A stretch of DNA of 64,000 nt from Chrysoperla carnea (Eukaryota > Arthropoda > Insecta > Neuroptera > Chrysopidae). The stretch spans positions 63,123,501 to 63,187,500 of the forward strand of contig NC_058341.1 in the NCBI RefSeq assembly GCF_905475395.1. The letters are read 5' to 3'. Below, piece by piece: positions 21,780 through 32,400 of the stretch. The notes beneath the pieces were generated by a model. That model was not told the origin of the DNA and did no database searches. It was given only the letters and a program-made list of their open reading frames with translations. Both the position numbers and the translations under genes were made by a program. Positions within the stretch are counted from its first letter, which is position 1, and each line of letters begins with the position of its first letter.

Positions 21780-22425
21780 TTATACCATGTATATATGAAA
21801 TATACATAGTATTATAAGTTTAGTCCAAAGTTTGTAACGCCTAAAAATATTGATGCTACAAAAAAAAAAATTGGTATAGGTGTTCATAAAATCTCCTAAT
21901 TAATCCATTACCGGCTGTCCGTCCGTCCGTCTGTGGTCACGATTACTCAAAAACGAAAAGAGATATCAAGCTGAAATTTTTACAGCGTGCTTAGGACGTA
22001 AAAAGTGAGGTCAAGTTCGTAAATGAGCAACATGGGTCAATTGGGTCATGGATCCGTAGTACCCATCTTGTAAACCGTTAGAGATAGAATAAAAGTTTAA
22101 ATGTAAAAAATGTTCCTTACAAAAAAATAAACAACTTTTGTTTGAAACATTTTTTTGTAAACATCACTGTTTACCCACGAGGGCGTTAATTAGGTACAAA
22201 TTTTATAGTATGTATTAATATAGGAATATCAAAGTGAATATCTTTTGTTATTTACATGACGTCAAAAAAAAACAAACGATTGCGCATCAACACTTGCGCA
22301 TTATATGAGAATATCAGTTAAATATGTCAGATATGTATGTATGTGAAATGTGACAGTTATCAACACTGCCTATACATGGTATTTCAACAATTAATTCAGT
22401 CAATTGTTTGTTTTCACTTGTTATG
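21780..22425 (+). repeat. Family-1 dispersed repeat, near full length, plus orientation
   Basis: It runs from TTATACCATGTATATATGAA to TTGTTTTCACTTGTTA and contains the GTCCGTCCGTCCGTCTG core and GTAAACATCACTGTTTACCC. Together with 21055-21575 it makes an inverted pair of about 520-base arms with a 200-base spacer, just downstream of WDR46. Confidence 0.8.
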
Positions 22426-22800
22426 TAATAAACTTATGGTATGTGATGGACATATAAGTTTATGGATTGTATATATGTCTATAATTGAAAAAATATTATT
22501 TTCTAAAAAATTTAAATAATTATGTTAATTAATATTTAAAAAATATTATTTGTGAAATTTCGTCTATTATTTTCACAATTTCTAATCCACCAAGTACAAT
22601 TAATTGTTATTTTTCAATAATTTTAATTTGACATTTACATGTAAAAAATTGAAAATTAGCTAGATAATTTTGGCGTTAAAAGGAATTTTCTACATGTAAA
22701 TGCTATCAATTTTATACTTAGTAAATGTCAAATTAAAATTAGTCTTGAAGTCTGTAAATCTAGTATTATTTAAAAAATAAAACAAGTGATGTACAGATTG
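22426..22800. other. AT-rich 3' flank of WDR46
   Basis: No gene is seen. Text such as TTTTTCAATAATTTTAATTTGACATTTACATGTAAA is shared with the dispersed repeat at 24858-25262 and 56113-56504, so a fragment of that family is present. Confidence 0.5.
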
Positions 22801-22807
22801 TAAGAAT

Positions 22808-22813
22808 TTTATT
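22808..22813 (-). terminator. WDR46: Probable WDR46 poly(A) signal
   Basis: AATAAA on the minus strand lies 40 bases past the WDR46 stop codon, a normal position for a compact 3' untranslated region. Confidence 0.45.
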
Positions 22814-22852
22814 AAATAAAAATTATTAAAACCTAAATTAATTAATTGTAAA

Positions 22853-24556
22853 TTATTTTTTCGTTTTAAATCGGTCCAACACATCCCTTTTCTTTAATTT
22901 ATCTTTTGGTTTCTTCTTAACTTCAACGGTGTCTTCTTTAATCTTTCTAACAAAATCTCGTTTCGCTTCTTCTTTCATAATTTTCTTGGATTTTGCAGCC
23001 TTTACAGAAGATTTATGTTTATTACGTTTTCTAGATTCTAAATTAATTTTGGGTGCTTTTACAAACAACAATTTCTTTTTAGCATCTAATTTTTCTTTAA
23101 GTGTTGGTACATCCACTGCCGCTATTGTATTCGGATCAAGACAAATTAATTCGGGTTGGATTTTTTCAAGTAATGCCTTAACTTCTGCCTCACGTCTCTG
23201 TGATTTTGTTTGATATGGATTTGCTTCCAAAGCATCATAGTTAGGTTCACCAGCGCCTGGAACGAGTATACTAGTAAAACCTCTTTCCATGCCTACGCCC
23301 AACACATCTTCATACGGACAGAAATGTAAATTTTGAACACTGGTATTCATTTTATGTCGTAAATACGGTTTGTTAGCTGTTTGAACACAACAATCCTTAT
23401 AAACTTCAACAATATTTTCAACTCCAACAGCTAATAAATTCTTCTGAGAAAATGATATATTTGTCGCAGCCACAGGTAATTTGTAATATTGCAATGGTCC
23501 AGATAATTTTCGTACATCCCAAATTTTTAAACTTTTATCAACAGCCGATGTAGCCATAAAAGTACCACTAGGATTTATACAAATACCAGACATAGGAGCT
23601 TTGTGACATAACATTTTTGCAACGGGCTCGTATAAATTTGGTGTCCACATGGATACAACACCTTTTGCATGGCCTAAACAAATTACAGCATTGTATGGAT
23701 TTTGCGTCATTAACGAGAGCCGTCCTAATTTAGTGTTGTATTGAGTCACTAACTGTCCTATTGACGTATCTAACCAACTTAAGTATCCCAAATCGCTAGC
23801 GGTGGCTAAGAGAAAGTGATAAGGTAAAAATTCCATCCTTAAAACATTATTTAATTTCTTAACACAATGCAATTCAATTCCTTGGTTATCATAAATGTAA
23901 AGCCAATTCTTTTGTGCGACAGCGAACATAGTTTCTAAATGTAACCAACTTACATCGTAAACTGCCTCCAAAACGTTAATTTCACAATGCAATTGTTTTG
24001 TTACCCAATCAAATGCTGCAATGTGCCCTCGACGGCCACCTAATAATAAATGTCGACCATTTTTTGTGTATCTGAATCGATATGGTCCAAATTCATTTAA
24101 TTGTAATTCGAAACTTTTTGTTGCGCTTGTTATATCTACATTTTCAACAATTTGTGTTTGTCGGTACTGTGTTGTCGTTTCACCATCATCAGCCTCTAAC
24201 AATCCACTTTCTTCAGTTAGTAAAATTTCTGTTCGAGCAGTTTGCTCAGCTGCCCATTCAATTGCTTTATCTTTTTTTTTAAATTTTGTCGCACGAAATT
24301 TTGTTTGAATACGATTAAAGTTACTAATTCCTTCTCCCCGACTATGTTTTTTTAATAAATTAATATCTACAGGTACACGGCCTTTGATTTTCTTGTTCAA
24401 ATCATGCTGATTTCTTTGCATAAAACGCCGATTTAAATTTGTTTTTATTTTAATTACTTTGTGTGGATTTTTCTTGTCATTCTTTTTTTTGATTGCTTGT
24501 TTTTCACAATCAATTGATTTTTCATTTTCATCGGTGAAATAACGTTTTGATTTCAT
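22853..24556 (-). CDS. WDR46: WDR46 (BING4/Utp7) ribosome-biogenesis WD-repeat protein
   Basis: A single 567-residue open frame. A very basic N-terminal 80 residues is followed by a helix-rich linker with many charged residues. WD repeats cover about 155-410 (for example SAVDKSLKIWDVRKLSGP). The diagnostic BING4 C-terminal block GVGMERGFTSILVPGAGEP lies near 420-440 and leads into DALEANPYQTKSQRRE, then a lysine-rich tail. In yeast and animals this protein is a scaffold of the small-subunit processome in the nucleolus and is needed for 18S rRNA maturation. Length and domain order are those of the family. The gene has no intron, unlike its neighbours. The start ATG at 24556 gives the complete conserved product. 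Confidence 0.95.
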   Translation of the reverse strand: MKSKRYFTDENEKSIDCEKQAIKKKNDKKNPHKVIKIKTNLNRRFMQRNQHDLNKKIKGRVPVDINLLKKHSRGEGISNFNRIQTKFRATKFKKKDKAIEWAAEQTARTEILLTEESGLLEADDGETTTQYRQTQIVENVDITSATKSFELQLNEFGPYRFRYTKNGRHLLLGGRRGHIAAFDWVTKQLHCEINVLEAVYDVSWLHLETMFAVAQKNWLYIYDNQGIELHCVKKLNNVLRMEFLPYHFLLATASDLGYLSWLDTSIGQLVTQYNTKLGRLSLMTQNPYNAVICLGHAKGVVSMWTPNLYEPVAKMLCHKAPMSGICINPSGTFMATSAVDKSLKIWDVRKLSGPLQYYKLPVAATNISFSQKNLLAVGVENIVEVYKDCCVQTANKPYLRHKMNTSVQNLHFCPYEDVLGVGMERGFTSILVPGAGEPNYDALEANPYQTKSQRREAEVKALLEKIQPELICLDPNTIAAVDVPTLKEKLDAKKKLLFVKAPKINLESRKRNKHKSSVKAAKSKKIMKEEAKRDFVRKIKEDTVEVKKKPKDKLKKRDVLDRFKTKK

Positions 24557-24857
24557 TTTATTGCAAGTATATTTTTTTACTAATTACAACATGTGTTATG
24601 TGTGATTTATAACCTAATATATTTGTTGTTTTGATTTTTAAATGTTTTTAATCATAGAGGTATTGTCTCTATGTTTTTAATAGAGCATTGGAGCTCTATA
24701 TTTTATGATTATGTGGGTAAGATTGCTCGCCATTTTGTGATACTAATCTCAAGTAGATAAAATATTCTCAAACTTAAATTAATAATTTACTTATTACTTA
24801 AACGCTACATGAAAACTGTCGCATTTTTATTGTTCTTTCAAATATTAATCACATATT
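24557..24857. promoter_or_regulatory. Promoter-side region of WDR46
   Basis: This short stretch between the WDR46 start and a dispersed repeat should hold the WDR46 promoter. I see no TATA box or clear motif. Confidence 0.35.
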
Positions 24858-25262
24858 CGTTGTGTGCGTAGTCATGATAGGGACAATAAAATCGATGCCA
24901 GCGCTTCCAGTGAAAAATTTTGGCGTTAAAGGAGGCTGTTATGACTAATTTGCAATTCTTTACATGTTAATGTTATAGAAAATGTAAAATTAAATTTATT
25001 GAAAAACACTAATTAATTAAACTTAATGTATTAAAAATTGTGAAAATAAGAAATTAAATTGTACAAATATTATTTTTCAAATGTAAATTATCATAATTAT
25101 TTATATAAATTTGTGAGAAAATAACATTAAATTTTCAATCTTCAATGTAAGTTATAAATGCAATCCATACAATTAATTATATATGCATCCATACAATTCT
25201 ATAATTAAAGTAGTGTATCGTTACCATGGAAACTTCTCCAAAAAAACTCACGCACGGCGCGA
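24858..25262 (+). repeat. Dispersed repeat, 405 bases
   Basis: The segment from ATTCGTTGTGTGCGTAGTCATG to CACGCACGG is repeated in inverted form at 56113-56504 inside a TTF2 intron. Shared text includes GGGACAATAAAATCGATGCCAGCGCTT and GTAGTGTATCGTTACCATGGAAAC-type sequence. It lies about 300 bases upstream of WDR46. Confidence 0.75.
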
Positions 25263-26445
25263 ATACATAAAATTTACACGTATTGTATTTAATTATATTA
25301 AATGGTTATGGATGATCTTTAATCGAAATATAACAACTAAATATTTGTTCAAGAAAAATGCGATAAAATTGAAAGTATTTTCGTCTTCATTAGTTCATGA
25401 AAACACAAAGCAGCGGTGTTCATAAGGTGTGAGTGAAAGGTGTGGTCGCCTTGGGTGCCAAGTAGCAATTGCGTGCCAAAATGCCAATTGCAAAATGCGA
25501 CAAACAATTTCGAGCGAAAAATATATATTTACACACTAAACATACTAAAACTTTGGATCATTTTCTACTAATTTATTTTTTCTATTACTGGTGAAGGACA
25601 CTCCTTAAATAGATAGCAAATTTATTATTTTGTGATTGGCTGTAATTAACACGAAATACTAATTTATTTGTAATCGCAACTCCAAGAAACTATAGGTGAT
25701 GGCGGTTGAAGAGATATCATAGAGATAACACCATAGAGCCGTGAATTCTTGACCGCAGTAAAAGAGGTAGAAAGAGAAAGTAATTGTGGGTGTATAAAGG
25801 TGCTCGTACATTGTCATGTTATAATTCACCATCAAATTGATAAAATATATTTTTTTAAATTTGTGTCCCCATTACTGTGCTCATACATCCTTAATTAGTC
25901 GGATACAACGGTTTTTTTGTTTTGTTTTGTTTTTTTTTTTTTTTGTTTTCAATAATTTTGGAGAAATCATTGATCACCGACTAGTTTTGCAGAAATATAT
26001 GAAAACATATCATCTATCTACCGTTTTAATTCCTATAAGACCAATCTTAAATATGCCTATTTAGAAGTCATTTATTTATTTTAATAATTGGGCAACCCCT
26101 GTTATCCAAAATTAACCTGGCGCTCGTACATCCTTAAGAAGAATTACTGAACATTTTAAATTTCTAAAATAGTGCAAACCTATATGTCAGAGTTCAAAGT
26201 GTTATTCAAGAAAAGAAACAATTGCCTGGATAAAAATGACCCAAGTTGAGGCAATCACGAGGTTTTTATCGAAAAGTCCACACACTTACTTGGTCCACAT
26301 GTTTTATGGCGTCACTTTTCGAGTTTCGATTAGACTGACCAATGACAGCGAGTTTGTATTAAGCTGGCAAAAATTTGAACTTGGACATTAATTTATAAAA
26401 ACATGAACAATTAAAAATCGCTTTCGATAGCGTATATGACATTTT
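25263..26445. other. Intergenic DNA between WDR46 and TTF2, left part
   Basis: I see no gene. The sentence-like piece GTGTCCCCATTACTGTGCTCATACATCCTTAA near 25862 recurs inverted near 48210, so part of a 48210-48860-type element is present. A second CTCGTACATCCTTAAGAA lies near 26123. Confidence 0.45.
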
Positions 26446-27016
26446 TTAAACCATGTATATATGAAATATACATAGTATATTAAGTTTAGTCCCAAGTTTG
26501 TAACGCTTAAAAATATTGATGCTAGGAAAAAAATTTTGTCATAGGTGCTCATAAAATCACCTAATTAGTCCATTTCCGATTGTCCGTCCGTCCGTCCGTC
26601 CGTCCGTCTGTGTACACGATAACTCAAAAACGAAAAAAGATATCGAGCTGAAATTTTTACAGCGTACTCAGGACGTAAAAAGTGAGGTCAAGTTTGTAAA
26701 TTAGCATCATAGGTCAATTGGGTCTTGGGTCCGTAGGACCCATCTTGTAAACCGTTAGAGATAGAACAAAAGTTTAAATGTAAAAAATGTCCCTTATCAA
26801 AAATTAAACAACTTTTGTTCGAAACATTTTTTCGTAAACATCACTGTTTACCCGTGAGGGCGCCAATTAGGCGGAAATTTTATAATCTGTACTATACTTG
26901 ATTATCAGTTATGTATGTGTCACATGTTTGTATGTGTTATGTGATAAAGGAATCAACACTAACTATGCATGGTATTTCAACAATTAACTCAGTCAATTGT
27001 TTGTTTTCACTTGTTT
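26446..27016 (+). repeat. Family-1 dispersed repeat, near full length
   Basis: It runs from AAACCATGTATATATGAAAT to GTTTTCACTTGTTTT and is one of the best-kept copies, with the core GTCCGTCCGTCCGTCCGTCC and GGGTCCGTAGGACCCATCTT. No coding capacity is visible. Confidence 0.8.
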
Positions 27017-27940
27017 TTCTTTAATTAATTTTTAAGACAAAAAAAAATTTACTGGACGTGTCTATGTATTAAAATAGAACTCTATGAGTTTAGTTTATTT
27101 TAAACTGTCAACAAATCCCATTGGTGAGTATTGCTTAACGTACAATTTCAAAAGTACTAACAGTTTGTGTTGATTGAATTTACAGAACACAACTTGCGTT
27201 TTATTTTAAAATTTTTACTTATTTTTATTCTATTTAACTGAATTGATTTATGTATTTGCCTATTTTCAAGTATTCTCATAATTTATATAGTAAGTAAAAC
27301 ACGGTATTATAATTAAAATTAAATGTGTATTATAAATAATAAATATTTGAATGTTTATACAAGCTTCAGCCTGTATTTTGGTTTATAAATTGAAAGAAAA
27401 CCACGTGTGAATAATTTATTTAATGTCAACCGTAAGTATTTATACCTTTCAACTAAATACTAAATCGTTACAGTTAATTTATAACATAATCGTAATAAAA
27501 AACATACTAACTCAAAATAGAAATAATCTAAAAATTTTCGTGGTTGACATTTTAACTTTTTCTTAATTTACGTAAATCTTAATTTACGAATTATTGTTAT
27601 TTAATAAAAAAAAATGCTTTTAAATTATCATTCAAATATTTTCTATCATAAATGGAGGTAAATTACACTACTGATTGATAATTTGACAACTAATTCTTAT
27701 AAATTTAATAAAACGGAAATAAAGGATACCATTTTTCGAGCTTTAACTTTCGGCTTGGGCCTGAAAACCGGAGCCGAAGTTTTTTTTAAATTATAAATTG
27801 CAAGGTAATCTTTTGTATTATCTCTAGATTCATTTTCTAGAGATGATTAAAATTACCCTACCATATTATACCTACAATTAATATAAACCTTTAATATTAA
27901 AGTTTTAAAATCATTTATATTATTAATCGTAGCCAATCTA
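27017..27940. other. Intergenic DNA without a gene
   Basis: AT-rich sequence with no coding region or clear repeat that I can identify. Confidence 0.5.
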
Positions 27941-28540
27941 GCCTATCTTGAGTAGCCAATATGGAACATTTCTTAGAGATTTTAAGCCTTCAGCTCCGAT
28001 ATATTAGATAGGGAAATGACTTTCTGCGAAACTTTTTCTATCCCACCCTAAAATGTTCTTTGGATCATTCTTATCAAAAGCTCACACGGCCACAAAATTT
28101 TTTAACGACGAGTTTTCGAGCTACGAGCAATCAAAGCTACACATATCCAAATAACATTTTGGGGGTGCTTTGAAAATGTTTCACAGAAAGTCATTTTCCT
28201 AGTCATATAGGTACTATAAATATATGTGTAGCCTTGATCGCCCATAGCTAGAAAACTACTCGTTGAAAAGTTTTGTAACCGGTTTTGAACAGAACGATCT
28301 GAAGAATATTTTGTGGGAGATTTGAAAAAGTTTCAAATACTAAGTCATATACTAGTATATAAAATTTTTTAATAGTCGTATACTAAGGCTATAATATATT
28401 CGTAGCTTTCAACGTCCGAAAATTACTCGTTAAAAATATTTGTGACCGTAACAGCTTTTGATCAGAATGAGCCAAAAAATTATGTGGGTGCAGGGTAAGA
28501 AAAAGTTTTACATAATGTCATTTTCCAATTTAATATTGCG
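27941..28540. repeat. Three diverged modules of about 200 bases in mixed orientation
   Basis: The motif set 'TTTCACAGAAAGTCATTTTCCTA', 'AGCTA.GAAAACTACTCGTT' and 'TTTTGTGACCG' recurs at roughly 28140, 28320 and 28480, and in reverse near 28000-28110 (GACTTTCTGCGAAACTTTTT, AACGACGAGTTTTCGAGCTA). It looks like an old satellite or nested element. Confidence 0.45.
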
Positions 28541-28654
28541 AGGTCCGTTTTGTTTTACTTCTTTATGATGATTTTAAACAATGTAGTCGAATAGTTTTTT
28601 AAAGATTCATTGTCTGTCTTTGGATTCCAAGGTATAAATCTTACGGCGCTCCAC

Positions 28655-28770
28655 TATAGACCATATTAGACTATTTCTGGTTGTCTGTTTGTCCGTCAGT
28701 TAACGATAACTCAAAAACGAAAAGACATATCAAGTTAAAATTTGTATAGCGTGCTCAAGACGTAAAAAGT
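28655..28770 (+). repeat. Family-1 dispersed repeat, short fragment
   Basis: It has TGGTTGTCTGTTTGTCCGTC, AACTCAAAAACGAAAAGACATATCAAG and AGCGTGCTCAAGACGTAAAAAG, the core of the family only. Confidence 0.6.
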
Positions 28771-29293
28771 TAAGAATAAATTTCAATTTTAAAATTTTAC
28801 TCAATCTTTTTTTATCAGTTTTACTTTGCTTGCCTGCAAAAAATCGTTAGGAAAAAAAATTGATTAAAATTATTTTAATTAAAAATGGCTATGAATACTT
28901 TTCGATAGATAAGCTATAATAGACGTGTTTATCAATCAATAAAATTTCATAAAAAATATGTTTTATCTGGTTATTAGATGGGTGAAGGTCGGCTTAATAC
29001 CGTCTTCTGTACTAATGAAACTAAATGACCCAAAAACCTTTAAATTTATATTATTTGTGAATTACTAGCTCCACGAGTATATTTCGACCTCGAGACAATA
29101 TCCATTTGATTTAGCATTCAAAAAACATGTAATTGGGGGGTATGCAGGACTCCAACATACACTTGATAACCATTTATAGTTGCTACTGGATTATACAGAG
29201 TTGGATGTATTCTTCAATTTGTAAATTTAATATTTTTGAAAGTTTTAATATTAAGAGAGTGCATTATTTTTAGGTTTGCAGTATTGATAAAAT
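28771..29293. promoter_or_regulatory. Upstream region of TTF2
   Basis: No gene is seen. TTATTTTTAG followed by GTTTGCAG at about 29266-29280 could be an acceptor of a leader exon just before the TTF2 start, but the transcription start cannot be placed. Confidence 0.3.
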
Positions 29294-29429
29294 ATGGAAA
29301 AATCCTTTACAACGTACCGAGATGTCATAGACACATCTGCAGAATATTCAGATGATATGTTCTTAGAAAATTCAGATGTCAATTTTCGTGCATCTTTACC
29401 CTCGTCAACTATAGTCCAACATAAGAAAG
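29294..29429 (+). CDS. TTF2: TTF2 exon 1
   Basis: The start is AATATGG. It encodes [20 protein letters not shown] and a Ser-rich stretch to QHKK, then G|GTAAAT in phase 1. The open frame continues beyond the donor to 29545, but the phase-matched acceptor downstream and lack of conservation favour splicing here. Confidence 0.8.
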
Positions 29430-32400
29430 GTAAATTATTAAATTGTATGGGTGATTGCTATACCTTGAACAACAATTTACATTTAAATTCAATAAAATAT
29501 AAGAATGTATCTCTGCGTCACAAAATCTGCACAGAGCAAATGTAAAAAAGGTACCACACTTTTCTCGAAAATATATTTTTTGATATACATGTGATATATA
29601 CATATCTATTTTTAACAAACCTTACAAACCTTAGAAATTTTACTGAATTAATAAAAATGGATAATCAACTAGTTTAGATTTTGTGACGCAGAGTATATGT
29701 AGCCTTTTCTCATGAAACTATTATTCCTGGTGTAATAAGATGCGTGTCATGCTAATCTAAAGAATATCCCCTACATATTTACAAGTTAACGTTCTACCCT
29801 AAAAAATTAAGCTTCAAGTAAGCCGATTTAGCTGAAATTATTTCATTATAAAGCTTTTAGACTTTTTGTATCAGGATTAAAAATCCTTATAACAAGTGGA
29901 AGCAAAGAATTGATTGCATTATTTGTTGAAATACCATGTATAGGCAATGTCGATTACACAATCGTTTGTTTTTTTACGTCATATAAGTAAAGAAAGATTG
30001 ATTGAATATAAGTAAAGAAAGAACTTTTATTCTATCTCTAACGGTTTACAAGATGGGTCCTACGGACCCAAGACCCAATTGACATATGTTGCTCATTTAC
30101 GAACTTAGCCTAGCCTCACTTTTTACGTCCTGAACACGCTATAAAAATTTCAACTTGATATCTCTTCGTTTTTGAGTTATCGCGTGCACAGACGGACGGG
30201 CGAACGTAAAATCGAAAATGGACTAATAAGATAATTTTGTGAACACCTATATCAAAGTTTTGTTCGTAGCATCAATATTTTTAGGCGTTACAAACTTGAG
30301 ACTAAACTTAGTATACCTTGATATATATATTACATATATACATGATATAAAAATTAGTAGTAATCCCTTAGTAATTATCGAAAGCCTCTACCCTCAAATT
30401 TTTACGCTAATGGAAGCAAACTATTTTGAGTAAAGAAATTTATGTTAAGTAAATTGTTAGCTACACAAAAGACTCTCGGAATAAGTTTCGATCACCGTCA
30501 TGTTTGAAAGAATGAGTCCCACAGAATTCGTGTATTATGTTGCTATTTGTTGGGAGTAACAGTGATTATAAAACAAAGCATATCTCTAGCTTTATTCGTT
30601 TTTGGAAAAGAGAGCTTCCAATTCTTAACTTTATAATCGTTTTTTCTACAGAGCCACTACTGCATTTTCCATTTAGGCAGCCACCAAAAAAATGCCTCTA
30701 CCAAGAAAAAAAAAAAATAAACCTTTTCTTATTATCACATTAAAAAAATTAATTTTTGGGCAAATGGCTGGCCCCTATTAGATGTTGTACAAGGGCAAAA
30801 AAAAAAAAAAAGAAATAAAAAGTGGATGAATAGAAGGAAGGTAGAAAGAAATAGGCTAATTTTTTGTCAAAGGCTCTCGTTGGGGCTCGGTAGATTAAGA
30901 CGTAAAAAAAATGTTGCCTAAGAGGGGGCCTCTTCCAAAATCCGCCTACCGGTGGGCCACAACAGTTGTAAATGCGGCACTGTACAGAACTATTGCATAT
31001 TTTTAAATGAATAGCGCAGTAAATACTTCAGAAAATCAGTTTAAAAAAAAATTAACTCATCCGGCTTTTCAAATAAAAATTGTTAAGTAATAACTTTTAC
31101 ATTTAAACTGTTGTTATATCTCTTAACGGTTTACAAAATGGATTCTTTTTCATTTGATTGAATGAGCAAAAAAATTTAATTTTAAAATTGATATATCTCG
31201 GTCAATTTTGAAACTAGAAGTCGAAAAAAAAAACGAAAAGTGCAGAAATACTTCAGCTAAAACTTTTTTTATTTGATGCATAGTTTTTTTGCAATTTGTA
31301 AAAAATTGATTATAACCCCCCAAAAAAGTGGGTTAAGTGACCTGGGAGGTCGACTTTTTTTAAAAAGTGTTTACAACCTAATAAACAACTGTGGAAAATT
31401 TCAAAGATGCATTAAAGTTATTTATTCTATTTAATTTTATTAGACTTCGAGTTGAGACACAGTTATTGAAATAAATACCACGATACTCTAAATAAAAAAG
31501 AAATTTTATTTCGAGTATCTTGGTATTTATTTTAATAACTATGTTTATAATATAATTATTGATTCAAATTTTTAACTTTACATCGTGGGACAGAAACAGT
31601 GCTTTGTTAAATATTTAATACATAGTTGAAACTTCGTGAGTAGCCTCCTTTTGGCGAGTCTACCAAACTTATTTGGAAGACTTTTTTTCGAAAGTGCTGC
31701 TTTTTCAAATGAGCATGATGGACACTATGACCATCTGATAACATTAATAATTATTAAACAATTCAACAAAAGTGAATCATGTATGTATTAATAAACAAAA
31801 ATATTTAAGTACGGCGTGGTAGCCAAGTTCTAGGTGGTATCCAAGCTCATCGGTGCAGTATTTTTGTCGGATAAAATATTTTATTTTATTGTTTATTAAT
31901 GTTCTTAAATGGTCATAATTTCCGACAAATTCCCTGCTGCGTTATTTCAGGCCGATAGTTTAAATATAAAGTTATCATGCTCATTTGAAAACGCAGCACT
32001 TTCGAAAAGAGTCGTAGAGAGAAGTTTGGTAGACTCGCCAAAAAGAAGCCACTCACGAAGTTTGTATGTATTAATCATTTAACAAAGCACACTTTCTGTC
32101 CCACGACCTGCTTCAGCTATGTAAAAGCTATGTAAAGATATGGAATAGGGCTTTTCATTTACAAAATGATTCTTTTTTTGTTTCGGACTGTTTTCAATCA
32201 AGTAAAGACATTATTTTCATTTTTATAGATTCATTGCCACTACCTAAAGGATATAAAGATATCGAACAAACAGATGGTAATGATAAAAATAGTGTTTTAA
32301 AATGTAGATGTTTAGGCTTTTGACAAACTTTTTTTTTAATTTTAGATGAAGACGAAGATGAAGAACCGTTAATAAAACATAAAAACTCAAGAAAAAAGAA

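Noticed and set aside
24021-24308. Plus-strand open frames inside WDR46
   Set aside because: They are antisense shadows of a well-conserved coding sequence.
25183-25425. Open frame of 80 codons upstream of TTF2
   Set aside because: Its first part lies in the dispersed repeat shared with 56113-56504 and shows no protein similarity.
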